Of a stretch of DNA of 64,000 nt, positions 25,874 through 35,585 are shown in pieces. The DNA is taken from positions 1 to 64,000 of the forward strand of contig NZ_SLXB01000005.1 in the NCBI RefSeq assembly GCF_004342845.1. Direction: 5' to 3'. A model generated the notes under the pieces. That model was not told the origin of the DNA, searched no databases, and worked only from the letters and a program-made list of their open reading frames with translations. The translations under genes were made by a program, and so were the position numbers. The stretch's first letter is position 1; every line of letters starts with the position of its first letter. Source of the stretch: Prevotella heparinolytica. GTDB lineage: Bacteria; Bacteroidota; Bacteroidia; Bacteroidales; Bacteroidaceae.

Positions 25874-26140
25874 TTATTCAGCAGTCAACTCTGTACCCGC
25901 TTTGAACTTTACAACTTTCTTTGCAGGGATTTTGATAGTTTGCTTCGTAGAAGGGTTAATACCGGTACGTGCAGCTCTCTCTGCCACAGAAAAAGTTCCA
26001 AAACCAACCAATGATACTTTATCACCGGCTTTCATTGCCTTGCTTACTGATGCAACAAATGCATCCAATGCTTTTTTAGAGTCTACTTTTGACAAACCAG
26101 ACTCCGCTGCCATAGCGCTGATAAGTTCCGCCTTATTCAT
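25874..26140 (-). CDS. HU-family DNA-binding protein
   Basis: The 88-residue histone-like protein bends and compacts DNA as a dimer. The sequence matches the family along its full length: MNKAELISAMA at the start, the VSLVGFGTFSV core, the DNA-binding arm signature ARTGINPSTKQTIKIPA, and KVVKFKAGTEL at the end. It is a single-gene unit with its own promoter and terminator. Confidence 0.97.
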   Translation of the reverse strand: MNKAELISAMAAESGLSKVDSKKALDAFVASVSKAMKAGDKVSLVGFGTFSVAERAARTGINPSTKQTIKIPAKKVVKFKAGTELTAE

Positions 26141-26204
26141 AATACTTCAATTTAATTAATTATGTTTTAAAAAAAATCATTCTGCTTTCTTTCACAAAGT
26201 TCCA

Positions 26205-26212
26205 CAAAAATA
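26205..26212 (-). promoter_or_regulatory. -7 promoter box for the HU gene
   Basis: TATTTTTG on the minus strand, about 65 bp upstream of the start codon. The AT-rich leader includes an A/T tract. Confidence 0.5.
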
Positions 26213-26317
26213 GAGTAATATTTCTGAATATCAAACAAAAACTTTAAAAAAACATTGGAAAACGACGAAAAAAAAGAATAGAATATACTTTTTCTGCTAT
26301 AGAACAGAAATTATTCG

Positions 26318-26325
26318 TATTTTTG
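26318..26325 (+). promoter_or_regulatory. -7 promoter box for the rhomboid operon
   Basis: TATTTTTG matches TAnnTTTG and lies about 62 bp upstream of the first rhomboid start. Confidence 0.55.
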
Positions 26326-26387
26326 CCAGAAAAAGCAAAGAAGCGGGACTGTTTTATCCTTACCGCAAATTTTGGAATGGAAACTGT

Positions 26388-27071
26388 ATGAATACAATAC
26401 CTACTATAACTAAAAACCTTTTGATTATTAACGCACTGATGTTTTTGGGTACCATTGTAGCCCAAAGCTACGGTGTGGACCTTGCCCGATATTTGGGATT
26501 GCACTTTTTTCTTGCCGAAGACTTCAACGCCGCACAGTTGATAACCTACATGTTCATGCATGCCGGTTTCTCGCACGTATTCTTCAATATGTTTGCCGTA
26601 TGGATGTTCGGGCGGATTCTGGAACAGGTATGGGGGCCGAAACGCTTCTTGTTTTATTATTTGGCATGCGGTATAGGGGCAGGAATCATTCAGGAGCTGG
26701 TGCAATACATCCATTATGAGACAGTACTTTCTGCCTACGACAGCGTAAACACCGGGATATCTGTCATCCCGATGAAAGAATACCTCAACATGCTGACAAC
26801 CGTAGGTGCCTCGGGGGCGGTATACGCCATTTTGCTGGCATTCGGCATGCTATTCCCCAACCAGCAAATGTTCATCTTCCCACTCCCTTTTCCTATCAAG
26901 GCAAAATTTTTTGTCATCGGTTACGCACTGATTGAGTTATATGCCGGATTTGCCAACAATGCCGGAGACAATGTCGCTCATTTTGCGCATTTGGGCGGCA
27001 TGATATTCGGTTTTATCCTGATTATGTACTGGAGAAATAAGAATAAAGGAAATGGCTACTATTATAACTGA
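26388..27071 (+). CDS. rhomboid-family intramembrane serine protease (first)
   Basis: The 227-residue membrane protein has six predicted transmembrane segments. The catalytic serine is in VGASGAVYAI (TM4) and the histidine in NVAHFAHLGGMIFG (TM6), with the HAGFSHVFFNMFAVW segment typical of TM2. Rhomboids cut substrates within the membrane. Its 3' end overlaps the next rhomboid gene by 20 bp, so the two are translationally linked. Confidence 0.93.
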   Translation: MNTIPTITKNLLIINALMFLGTIVAQSYGVDLARYLGLHFFLAEDFNAAQLITYMFMHAGFSHVFFNMFAVWMFGRILEQVWGPKRFLFYYLACGIGAGIIQELVQYIHYETVLSAYDSVNTGISVIPMKEYLNMLTTVGASGAVYAILLAFGMLFPNQQMFIFPLPFPIKAKFFVIGYALIELYAGFANNAGDNVAHFAHLGGMIFGFILIMYWRNKNKGNGYYYN

Positions 27072-27942
27072 TCTGAAAGAAAACTTTCGCAAGGGGAGTA
27101 TTTATATCCGGCTGATATACATCAATGTGGGCGTGTTTATCCTTACCACATTGACGGAGGTAATGCTCCAGCTTTTCAACCGGAGTCTGGCAGGAGTATT
27201 CCAATGGCTGGAACTACCGGCGTCGTTTCAGCGCTTTGCCCTACAACCTTGGTCACTGCTGACATACATGTTCATGCACGCCGGCCTGGTACATATCCTT
27301 TTCAACATGCTATGGCTCTATTGGTTTGGCGCACTGTTCCAGAATCTTTTCTCGGCCAAGCACCTACGCGGAGTATATGTGCTTGGAGGAATCGGAGGCG
27401 GATTGCTATACATGGCTGCCTACAACATATTCCCGTACTTCGCTCCTATGATAAACGGCAGCTTCATGCTCGGAGCCTCCGCTTCCGTACTGGCCATTGT
27501 GGCCGCCACTGCATACCGCGAGCCAAATTATCCGATACAATTGTTACTGTTCGGCACCGTTCGGCTGAAATATCTGGCACTCATCGTCATAGGTATGGAT
27601 TTATTTTTTATCACTTCCGCCAATGCAGGCGGACACATTGCACATGTGGGAGGCGCATTAGCCGGCTTGTGGTTTGCAGCCTCCCTCAACAAAGGAATAG
27701 ACATCGTTCTATGGATAAATAAATCATTGGACATACTATTTTCATTACTCAGCTTTAAGCCTCGAAAACCGAAGATGAAAGTACATTATGGCACCGGCAG
27801 AGAAAAAGATTACGATTATAACGCTCGAAAGAAGGCTCAATCCGATGAACTGGACCGCATTCTCGATAAACTGAAAAAGTCGGGCTATGAAAGTCTGACC
27901 GCAGAGGAAAAGAAAAGTCTGTTCGATGCCAGTAAACGCTAA
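27052..27942 (+). CDS. rhomboid-family intramembrane serine protease (second)
   Basis: The 296-residue protein has the rhomboid core: HAGLVHILFNMLWLYW in TM2, the catalytic serine in LGASASVLAIVAATA and the histidine in GGHIAHVGGALAG. In place of the usual GASG it has GASA. A cytosolic C-terminal tail of about 75 residues is basic and helical (KMKVHYGTGREKDYDYNARKK). It overlaps the first rhomboid and is followed by the EEP-family gene 23 bp later. Confidence 0.92.
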   Translation: MATIITDLKENFRKGSIYIRLIYINVGVFILTTLTEVMLQLFNRSLAGVFQWLELPASFQRFALQPWSLLTYMFMHAGLVHILFNMLWLYWFGALFQNLFSAKHLRGVYVLGGIGGGLLYMAAYNIFPYFAPMINGSFMLGASASVLAIVAATAYREPNYPIQLLLFGTVRLKYLALIVIGMDLFFITSANAGGHIAHVGGALAGLWFAASLNKGIDIVLWINKSLDILFSLLSFKPRKPKMKVHYGTGREKDYDYNARKKAQSDELDRILDKLKKSGYESLTAEEKKSLFDASKR

Positions 27943-27965
27943 GTTTAAAGCCAAGAAAAAAAGAA

Positions 27966-29066
27966 GTGAAGCATTTAGGAAATCTCGTAGCCCTTCTGAT
28001 TCTGGCGGTCAATGCCTTATTCACAGGTCTGTTGCTCCTTACCGCCTACAGTCCGCACATTCAGCCGGTGGCTCATCCGGCAGAATCGTGTCTGGGGCTT
28101 ATATTCCCCGTCTTCGTAGTGATAAACGGAGGATTCCTCGTCTTCTGGCTGATCATACAGCATTACAAGTCGGCATTGCTGCCTTTGCTGGGCTTCCTGT
28201 TGTGCTATTCGCAAATACGCGCCTACCTGCCCATCAATTTCCACACAAACCAACTACCCGAAGGGAGCATAAAACTTTTGTCTTACAACATCATGGGATT
28301 CGATGGTACCACCAAACAAGATGGCAAGAATCCGATACTGACTTACCTGAAAGAGAGCAATGCCGATATACTTTGTCTGCAAGAATACGCCACGATGGAA
28401 TCGGCTCGCCATCTTTCACAAAAGGATGTGGAGAAGGCACTCAAGGCATATCCATACCATGCCATTCACCCGATAGGCAGCGGGAAAGGATTTACCAATA
28501 AAATAGCCTGCTATTCCAAATATCCCATTCTCTCTTCACGGGTATTAGACTATGTCAGCGGATACAATGGTTCGGTATTGTACGAAGTGAAGATCGGCGA
28601 AGACACCATTACCCTTATCAACAATCATCTGGAGTCCAACAAACTGACCCAAGCCGATAAGGTCGTCTATGAAGACATGCTCAAGGCACCCGAGAAGGAA
28701 AAAGTGAAACATGGCATACGCCTATTGATACGCAAGCTGGCAGAAGCATCTGCCATCCGTGCCCCACAAGCCGACACCATTGCAAAGGAAATAGCCTCCT
28801 CACCGCATGCGTCCATCATTGTCTGCGGCGATTTCAATGATACTCCCATCTCCTACACACACCGCGTCATCAGTCAAGGGTTGGATGATGCGTTCATCCA
28901 ATCAGGGCGAGGGTTAGGCATATCCTATAATCAAAATAAGTTCTATTTCCGGATAGACAATATCTTGACAAGCAAGAACCTGAAAGCTTATAATTGCACC
29001 GTAGACCGTTCTATCAAAGTCTCCGACCATTACCCTATATGGTGCTATATCAGCAAAGAAAAGTAA
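27966..29066 (+). CDS. membrane-anchored endonuclease/exonuclease/phosphatase-family protein
   Basis: The 366-residue protein starts at a GTG (MKHLGNLVALL). The first about 90 residues form two or three transmembrane segments; the remainder is an EEP domain. Visible active-site motifs are LLSYNIMGFD, LCLQEYA, LINNHLES, CGDFNDTP and VSDHYPIW, which hold the metal and phosphate-binding residues of DNase I-like and sphingomyelinase-like enzymes. The substrate is unknown. It forms an operon with the two rhomboid genes. Confidence 0.9.
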   Translation: MKHLGNLVALLILAVNALFTGLLLLTAYSPHIQPVAHPAESCLGLIFPVFVVINGGFLVFWLIIQHYKSALLPLLGFLLCYSQIRAYLPINFHTNQLPEGSIKLLSYNIMGFDGTTKQDGKNPILTYLKESNADILCLQEYATMESARHLSQKDVEKALKAYPYHAIHPIGSGKGFTNKIACYSKYPILSSRVLDYVSGYNGSVLYEVKIGEDTITLINNHLESNKLTQADKVVYEDMLKAPEKEKVKHGIRLLIRKLAEASAIRAPQADTIAKEIASSPHASIIVCGDFNDTPISYTHRVISQGLDDAFIQSGRGLGISYNQNKFYFRIDNILTSKNLKAYNCTVDRSIKVSDHYPIWCYISKEK

Positions 29067-29105
29067 AAAACAAAAGAATAATAACGATTTAATACCAAGA
29101 AAACA

Positions 29106-31190
29106 ATGTTAAAGAAGAGTATTCTAATTTTAGCAACAAGTTGTATGATGTACTCCTGTGCCACTAAGACGGATAGCAATCCGTTCCTTTCCGAGTTTCA
29201 AACCCCGAATGGCGTACCGCCTTTCGATAAAATCAAGTTGGAACATTATGAACCCGCATTCCGGAAAGGAATGGAGGAACAGAATGCCAACATCCAAGCT
29301 ATTATTGACAATACGGAGACCCCTTCTTTCGAAAATGTCATTGCTGCTCTCGACAATAGTTCACCAATACTGGATCGTGTGGGTGGTGTATTCCACAACC
29401 TGACAGAGGCCGAAACCACAGACAAATTGACGGCCCTCTCTATTAAACTGGCTCCGGAGCTGGCCGAGCATGAGGATAACATTTCGCTCAACCAGGAACT
29501 TTTTAAGAAAATAGATGCAGTTTACCGACAGAAAGAGTCGCTCGGCCTGAGCCGCGAACAAGAGAGGCTCTTAGAAAAAACGTACAAAGGTTTTGTCCGT
29601 TCCGGAGCCAATCTCCCGGCCGACAAGCAAAATCGCTTGCGCGAAATCAACAAACAGCTTTCCACGCTCGGCATTACCTTCAGCAATAATATCCTGAATG
29701 AGAATAACGACTTTAAATTGTTTGTCGACAAGAAAGAAGATCTGGCCGGTCTGCCCGAATGGTTCTGCCAAAGTGCCGCCGAAGAGGCAAAGGCCGCCGG
29801 ACAAGAAGGCAAATGGTTGTTCACCCTGCACAACGCCAGCCGCCTGCCTTTCCTGCAATACGCCGCCAACCGCCTGTTGCGCGAGAAGATTTACAAAGCT
29901 TATATCAACCGCGGCAACAATAATGATAAAAACGATAATAAGAAAATCATCAGCGAAATCATAAGCCTGAGACTTGAAAAAGCACAACTGCTGGGCTTCG
30001 ACTGCTACTCCAACTTCGTTCTGGAGAACAAAATGGCAAAGAACGCCACCACAGTAATGGATTTCCTCAACAATTTATGGGGTTACGCACTGCCCAAAGC
30101 AAAAGCTGAAGCATCCGAACTGCAAAATTTGATGGACAAAGAGGGCAAAGGCGAAAAACTGGAAGCATGGGACTGGTGGTACTACACCGAAAAACTGCGC
30201 AAAGAGAAATACAATCTGGAAGAGTCCGAAATCAAGCCTTACTTCAAACTTGACAACGTGCGCGACGGCGCTTTCTATGTAGCCAACAAGCTGTATGGCA
30301 TCACGCTGACCAAACTCGACAATATTCCGGTTTATCATCCTGACGTGGAAGTTTTCGAAGTAAAAGCCCAGGACGGCTCACAATTGGGCATCTTCTATGC
30401 AGACTACTTTCCGCGCTCCGGAAAGAGAGGCGGTGCTTGGATGAACAACTATCGCGAACAACAAGGAAACATACGTCCATTGATATGCAATGTGTGCAGC
30501 TTCACCAAACCCGTAGGCGATACCCCTTCTCTGCTCACCATCGACGAAGTGGAAACCTTGTTCCACGAATTCGGCCATGCCTTGCACGGATTGCTGACCC
30601 AATGCCAATACAAAGGAACCTCCGGCACCAATGTGGCACGCGACTTTGTGGAACTTCCTTCCCAAATCAACGAACATTGGGCCACCGAACCCGAAGTTTT
30701 GAAAATATACGCCAAGCACTACCAGACCGGCGAGGTAATTCCCGACACCCTGATTGGAAAGATCCTCAACCAGCAGACTTTCAACCAAGGCTTCATAACG
30801 ACCGAACTATTGGCGGCAGCCATTCTCGACATGAACCTGCACAACCTGAAAAATACCGAAGGAATCGACGTAGTTGCTTATGAGAAAGAAGCAATGGAAC
30901 GACTCGGCCTGATACCCCAAATCGCACCGCGTTATCGTACCACCTACTTCAACCACATCATCGGAGGTTATGCCGCAGGTTACTACAGCTATCTTTGGGC
31001 AAATGTTCTGGACAACGATGCTTTCGAAGCATTCAAAGAACACGGCATCTTTGACAAACAGACCGCCGCTCTCTTCCGCCAAAATGTATTGGAAAAAGGA
31101 GACAGTGAAGACCCGATGGTGCTCTACAAGAACTTCAGAGGCGCTGAGCCTCAATTAGACCCGATGTTAAAAAATCGCGGTATGAAGTAA
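29106..31190 (+). CDS. dcp: M3-family peptidyl-dipeptidase, lipoprotein
   Basis: This zinc metallopeptidase removes C-terminal dipeptides from oligopeptides. The 694-residue protein has a lipoprotein signal (ILILATSCMMYSC) and the M3 zinc motif HEFGH at 487-491, within LFHEFGHALHGLLTQ, plus a downstream substrate-binding loop (HIIGGYAAGYYSYLWANVLD). The lipobox indicates attachment to an envelope membrane and degradation of imported or periplasmic peptides. The gene lies about 40 bp after the EEP gene. Confidence 0.93.
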   Translation: MLKKSILILATSCMMYSCATKTDSNPFLSEFQTPNGVPPFDKIKLEHYEPAFRKGMEEQNANIQAIIDNTETPSFENVIAALDNSSPILDRVGGVFHNLTEAETTDKLTALSIKLAPELAEHEDNISLNQELFKKIDAVYRQKESLGLSREQERLLEKTYKGFVRSGANLPADKQNRLREINKQLSTLGITFSNNILNENNDFKLFVDKKEDLAGLPEWFCQSAAEEAKAAGQEGKWLFTLHNASRLPFLQYAANRLLREKIYKAYINRGNNNDKNDNKKIISEIISLRLEKAQLLGFDCYSNFVLENKMAKNATTVMDFLNNLWGYALPKAKAEASELQNLMDKEGKGEKLEAWDWWYYTEKLRKEKYNLEESEIKPYFKLDNVRDGAFYVANKLYGITLTKLDNIPVYHPDVEVFEVKAQDGSQLGIFYADYFPRSGKRGGAWMNNYREQQGNIRPLICNVCSFTKPVGDTPSLLTIDEVETLFHEFGHALHGLLTQCQYKGTSGTNVARDFVELPSQINEHWATEPEVLKIYAKHYQTGEVIPDTLIGKILNQQTFNQGFITTELLAAAILDMNLHNLKNTEGIDVVAYEKEAMERLGLIPQIAPRYRTTYFNHIIGGYAAGYYSYLWANVLDNDAFEAFKEHGIFDKQTAALFRQNVLEKGDSEDPMVLYKNFRGAEPQLDPMLKNRGMK

Positions 31191-31208
31191 GAATTGTGAA
31201 AAAAAAAC

Positions 31209-31216
31209 TATATTTG
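31209..31216 (+). promoter_or_regulatory. -7 promoter box for secDF
   Basis: TATATTTG, 56 bp upstream of the secDF start. Confidence 0.6.
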
Positions 31217-31272
31217 CAGCCTTGTATACAGCAGAATTAAATTAAAAACAATAATAAAAAACTAAAAGTAAC

Positions 31273-34200
31273 ATGCAAAACAAAGGATTTGTAAGGGTTT
31301 TTGCAATATTGCTCACACTGGTGTGCGTATTCTACCTCTCTTTCTCTTTTGTAACTCGCCATTACACCAATAAGGCAAAAGAGTTCGCAAAAGGCGATGC
31401 GAGAGCGGAACAAGCTTACCTCGATTCTCTGGCTAATGAGAAAGTGTATTTTGGCAATTGGACTCTGAAAGATTGTCGTGAGATGGAAATCGGTTTGGGC
31501 TTGGACCTGAAGGGTGGTATGAACGTCATCCTCGAAGTATCTGTGCCTGACGTCATCAAAGTATTGGCAGACAACAAAACGGACGAAGCATTCAATCAAG
31601 CTTTGGCCAATGCCACCAAACTGGCTACTACAAGCCAGGAAGACGTTATCACACTCTTCATCAAGGAGTACCACAAGTTGGCTCCGGCAGGCAAGCTCTC
31701 CGAGTTGTTCGCAACCCAACAGTTGAAAGACAAAGTAAACCAGAAGTCGTCCGATGCTGAAGTTGAAAAAGTATTGCGCGAAGAAGTAAAAGCAGCGGTT
31801 GAGAATTCATACAACGTGCTCCGTACCCGTATCGACCGTTTCGGCGTTGTACAGCCCAACATCCAAAGCTTGGAAGACAAGATGGGACGCATCATGGTGG
31901 AACTTCCGGGTATCAAAGAACCTGAACGTGTAAGAAAACTACTGCAAGGTTCTGCCAATCTGGAATTCTGGGAAACATACACAGCCAAAGACGTGGCTCC
32001 TTACTTGCAGTCGGCAGACGCCAAACTACGCACTATTTTGGCAAGAGAAACCGGCGATCAGGCGGAAGCAGACAGCACTGCTTCTGACAGTGCAGGCGTT
32101 GCACCGGCCATGGCACAAGCCACTACAGCCGATAGCCTTGCCGCAGCCCTGAAAGGCGAAAGCAAAGCACAGACCGCTAACCTGGAACAAATCAAGAAAG
32201 AGCATCCTTTGTTGGCCATCTTGCAGGTGAACCCAAACAACGGTCCCGTAGCAGGTTATGCCAATGCCAAAGATACGGCTGAAATAAACAAATACCTCTC
32301 CATGCCGGAAGTGATGGCCGAGATGCCGAAAGACTTGCGTTTGAAATGGGGAGTATCGGCTTATGAATATGACCCGAAAGCACAGACCTTCGAGTTGTAT
32401 GCCATCCGCTCTACCGAGCGCAACGGTAAAGCTCCGCTGGAAGGTGATGTAGTGGTGAATGCCAAAGACGAATACGACCACTATGGCAAACCTGCCGTAA
32501 GCATGTCCATGAATACGGACGGTGCACGTCGCTGGGCGCAGCTCACCAAGCAGAACATTGGAAAGAGCATCGCCATCGTATTGGACGATTATGTATATTC
32601 CGCACCCAATGTAAACAATGAAATCACCGGCGGCAACTCACAGATCACCGGCCACTTCACTCCCGAACAGGCAAAAGACTTGGCCAACGTATTGAAATCA
32701 GGTAAGATGCCGGCTCCCGCCCACATCGTACAAGAAGACATCGTGGGCCCGTCGTTGGGACAAGCCTCTATCAACGCCGGTATCATGTCGTTTGTAGTAG
32801 CATTGATCCTGCTGATGATATACATGTGCACAATGTACGGTTTCATTCCGGGTATGGTTGCCAACGGAGCATTGGTACTGAACATGTTCTTCACGCTGGG
32901 CATTCTTTCATCTTTCCAAGCCGCATTGACCATGTCCGGTATTGCCGGTATGGTTTTGGCGCTCGGTATGGCTGTGGATGCCAACGTTTTGATCTACGAG
33001 CGTACCAAAGAGGAGCTTCGCTCCGGCAAGGGCGTGAAGAAAGCATTGGCCGACGGTTATTCCAACGCTTTCTCTGCCATCTTCGACTCGAACTTGACAT
33101 CTATCATCACAGGTATCATCTTGTTCAACTTCGGTACCGGTCCTATTCGTGGTTTTGCCACCACACTGATCATCGGTATCTTGATTTCATTCTTCACAGC
33201 AGTATTCATGACTCGTCTGTTCTATGATCACTTCATGGGCAAAGACAAGTTGCTGAACCTGACATTCTCTTCAAGCATCTCCAAAAACCTGATGGCGAAT
33301 GTACGTTTCAACTTCATGGGAAGAAACAAATTGTGGCTGACGATCACTGGAACGGCCGTGGTGGTATGCCTTGCTTTCCTCATGACTCGCGGATTGAGCC
33401 AAAGCATTGACTTCACCGGCGGACGTAACTTCAAGGTACAGTTTGAAAACAAGGTAGAACCCGAACAAATCCGTGAATTGATTTCCAGCAAGTTCGGTGA
33501 TGCCAATGTAAGTGTTATCGCCATCGGTACAGACGGCAAGACAGTGCGCATCAGCACCAACTACCGTATCGAGGAAGAAGGCAACAACGTTGACTCTGAA
33601 ATTGAAGCATATCTGTACGAGACTCTGAAGCCCGTATTGACTCAGAATATCACGCTGGAAACATTCATCGACCGTGAGAACCACACCGGTGGTAGTATCA
33701 TCAGTTCGCAGAAAGTGGGTCCGAGCATAGCAGACGATATCAAGGTATCCGCCATTTGGTCGGTTGTACTTGCACTGATTGCCATCGGCATCTATATCCT
33801 GATCCGTTTCCGCAACATAGCATACAGTATCGGCTCTGTTGCCGCATTAGCTTGCGACACTATCGTTATTCTGGGTGCTTACTCCATCTGCTGGGGCTGG
33901 ATGCCGTTCTCTCTGGAAATCGACCAGACGTTCATCGGTGCCATCCTGACAGCTATCGGTTACTCCATCAATGACAAGGTGGTAATCTTCGACCGTGTAC
34001 GCGAGTTCTTCGGTCTCTATCCGAAACGCGGCAAGTTCCAACTCTTCAACGATTCGTTGAACACCACGTTGGCACGTACCATCAACACTTCATTCAGTAC
34101 ATTGATCGTATTGCTGTGTATCTTCATCCTCGGTGGTGATTCTATCCGCAGCTTTGCATTCGCCATGATTCTGGGTGTTGTGTTCGGCACACTCTCTTCT

Positions 34201-34281
34201 TTATTCGTGGCATCTCCCGTTGCTTACCTGCTGATGAAGAATAAGAAAGCCGGAGAAACTGTAGCAGAAGAAATGAAGTGA
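31273..34281 (+). CDS. secDF: SecD/SecF fusion protein translocase subunit
   Basis: SecDF uses the proton-motive force to pull preproteins through SecYEG on the periplasmic side. The 1002-residue protein has two six-TM modules fused in one chain: a SecD half with signature GLGLDLKGGMNVILEV near residue 75 and its P1 domain (about 100-470), and a SecF half with SIDFTGGRNFKVQF near 713. The conserved TM4 motifs are ALGMAVDANVLIYER and TAIGYSINDKVVIFDRVRE. A fused SecDF is the usual Bacteroidetes arrangement. A low-complexity Ala/Ser-rich insertion (about 260-300) is in P1. Confidence 0.96.
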   Translation: MQNKGFVRVFAILLTLVCVFYLSFSFVTRHYTNKAKEFAKGDARAEQAYLDSLANEKVYFGNWTLKDCREMEIGLGLDLKGGMNVILEVSVPDVIKVLADNKTDEAFNQALANATKLATTSQEDVITLFIKEYHKLAPAGKLSELFATQQLKDKVNQKSSDAEVEKVLREEVKAAVENSYNVLRTRIDRFGVVQPNIQSLEDKMGRIMVELPGIKEPERVRKLLQGSANLEFWETYTAKDVAPYLQSADAKLRTILARETGDQAEADSTASDSAGVAPAMAQATTADSLAAALKGESKAQTANLEQIKKEHPLLAILQVNPNNGPVAGYANAKDTAEINKYLSMPEVMAEMPKDLRLKWGVSAYEYDPKAQTFELYAIRSTERNGKAPLEGDVVVNAKDEYDHYGKPAVSMSMNTDGARRWAQLTKQNIGKSIAIVLDDYVYSAPNVNNEITGGNSQITGHFTPEQAKDLANVLKSGKMPAPAHIVQEDIVGPSLGQASINAGIMSFVVALILLMIYMCTMYGFIPGMVANGALVLNMFFTLGILSSFQAALTMSGIAGMVLALGMAVDANVLIYERTKEELRSGKGVKKALADGYSNAFSAIFDSNLTSIITGIILFNFGTGPIRGFATTLIIGILISFFTAVFMTRLFYDHFMGKDKLLNLTFSSSISKNLMANVRFNFMGRNKLWLTITGTAVVVCLAFLMTRGLSQSIDFTGGRNFKVQFENKVEPEQIRELISSKFGDANVSVIAIGTDGKTVRISTNYRIEEEGNNVDSEIEAYLYETLKPVLTQNITLETFIDRENHTGGSIISSQKVGPSIADDIKVSAIWSVVLALIAIGIYILIRFRNIAYSIGSVAALACDTIVILGAYSICWGWMPFSLEIDQTFIGAILTAIGYSINDKVVIFDRVREFFGLYPKRGKFQLFNDSLNTTLARTINTSFSTLIVLLCIFILGGDSIRSFAFAMILGVVFGTLSSLFVASPVAYLLMKNKKAGETVAEEMK

Positions 34282-34336
34282 CTCACACTACCGATAAGGT
34301 TATAAATAAAAATGAGGTTGTGCCAGAGTTTTGAAG

Positions 34337-34840
34337 TGCACCCCAAAAGTGAAACGAGTTAGACATCATCCGTTTATTGAAAGAGTTCGGTATTGCACCG
34401 GACTCTTTCCTTTTAACCGTGACCAGAATGCTGTATAATCCCATCAAGAGAGTCAAACCGTGAGAAAGCCTTGTCAAGCATATCGTAAATCTGTTCGAAG
34501 TTAAGAGATTTTGGGATATTATCTCATCATTGAACATATCCAAGACCGGCGAAAAATAGAGTTTGACAGAACCGATATTTATCTGTGTGACGCCCATCAT
34601 TTGCGGCTTGGAGCTTCCACAATAAAATCCCGATTGATGATATTTGGCGCTATCCTGCCGACCTCGCCTTTGTATGGGCGGTAGCGGACTTTACGGATTT
34701 CGCTTTTAAGCCTCATCCATAAGTTGCTGCACGGTCTTATGCTTTAACGTAAACAGCGATTGTGCATTTCGGCAATCACACAACGATAACCATGTCCACC
34801 TTTATGCTCATAAGAATCAATTTAACAGCCTTTTTTTCAT
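34337..34840 (-). pseudogene. IS150-type transposase OrfB remnant
   Basis: Reading the minus strand with frame changes gives RKVRYRPYKGEVGRIAPN, then IINRDF, then VTQINIGSVKLYFSPVLD and MFNDEIIS. These match the DDE integrase core of IS150-type OrfB (KGEVGKIAPN, VTDVTEF, LYLSPILDLFNGEIIS). Stop codons and frameshifts interrupt it several times and the C-terminal DDE part is missing or unrecognisable, so it cannot make an active transposase. Confidence 0.7.
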
Positions 34841-34859
34841 CAGCATACTTGCCTGCGGT

Positions 34860-35505
34860 TTTTAGACGCTTAAAAGGCAGCAGAACATGGAACAAGCCAT
34901 CTTTTTTAACCCCAATAATAAGTCGAGAGGATAACCGGACCTTAGTTCGTCTCTCCATGAGCCAAAGGAACGTCTTTTCCAGAATTATACGTATTACTTC
35001 CTCCTTTAATTTAATCGTAGGACGGCAATGTGGTTGTTATTCCAATCCGGAACGTCCATATTTGTCCCACATTCCCTCACCCATGCCAATATCTCTGTTT
35101 CATTGATATACCTGAGTCCGGGATAAGAAGTTGGTCGATAGCCTCACCCGGAGAGTTGTATTTTAAAGTCAAAGTTTATTGGTTATCAAATATTTAACCC
35201 TATCCTGCCAGAGGCTTGTGTCTGACGGCTCAAACACTTGTGGCTGTCACGACAAAGGCTTGCGGCTGTCAAAACAGGGGGGAGGGTGCTCGGCGTAAAA
35301 GGCTCTCTTCTGACTAATCGCTGTAAACCGATGTATTCAGGAAATATCCGCCCGATAGGATACTGCCCCTCATCTTTAGCAAAAGCAACCGTCTATACCG
35401 TGTACTCAGGTATTGATATGATACTCCTTAGATAAATGGGCGATGGCTTCACCCTGCTTTACTTGACATATCATCTATTACAAGTCGTTGTTCATAACTG
35501 TACTT
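34860..35505 (-). pseudogene. IS150-type OrfA remnant interrupted by a 22-bp array
   Basis: Near the right end the minus strand encodes MKYSYEQRL and then GEAIAHLSKEYHINT, a helix-turn-helix like that at the OrfA N-terminus. Further on, KLKEEVIRIILEKTFL resembles the leucine-rich C-terminal part. Between these parts lies the family D repeat array (35212-35277). The frame contains several stops. Confidence 0.5.
35212..35277. repeat. 22-bp-period array, family D (AGGCTTGTG..CTGTC type), first locus
   Basis: Three contiguous 22-bp units start at 35212, 35234 and 35256. They share (A)GGCTTGTG or ACACTTGTG, then CTGTCACGACAA-like sequence. The array lies inside the dead IS3-type element. The second locus is 46223-46310. 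Confidence 0.8.
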
Positions 35506-35512
35506 CATAAAA

Positions 35513-35551
35513 GCACACCCCAAAAGTTTTTGTCTAACTTTTGGGGTGTGC
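35513..35551. repeat. perfect 16-bp hairpin at the IS right end
   Basis: GCACACCCCAAAAGTT (35513-35528) pairs with 35536-35551 around a 7-nt loop. It contains the terminal inverted repeat and its mirror just inside, as often seen in IS3-type elements, where it can block read-through transcription or translation of the transposase. Confidence 0.7.
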
Positions 35552-35585
35552 AGTTCTGTTCAAACATCCGTAGCTTCGCAATCTA

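Larger units (their letters stand above)
34337..35552 (-). mobile_element. decayed IS3-family (IS150-type) insertion sequence
   Basis: The ends TGCACCCCAAAAGT (34337) and, in reverse, TGCACACCCCAAAAGT (35552) are IS150-type terminal inverted repeats with nearby TTAGACA. The minus strand between them encodes broken pieces of both transposase frames. The length, about 1.2 kb, is shorter than the about 1.4 kb typical of the group, so internal deletions are likely. It lies between secDF and the frameshifted TonB receptor gene. Confidence 0.8.
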
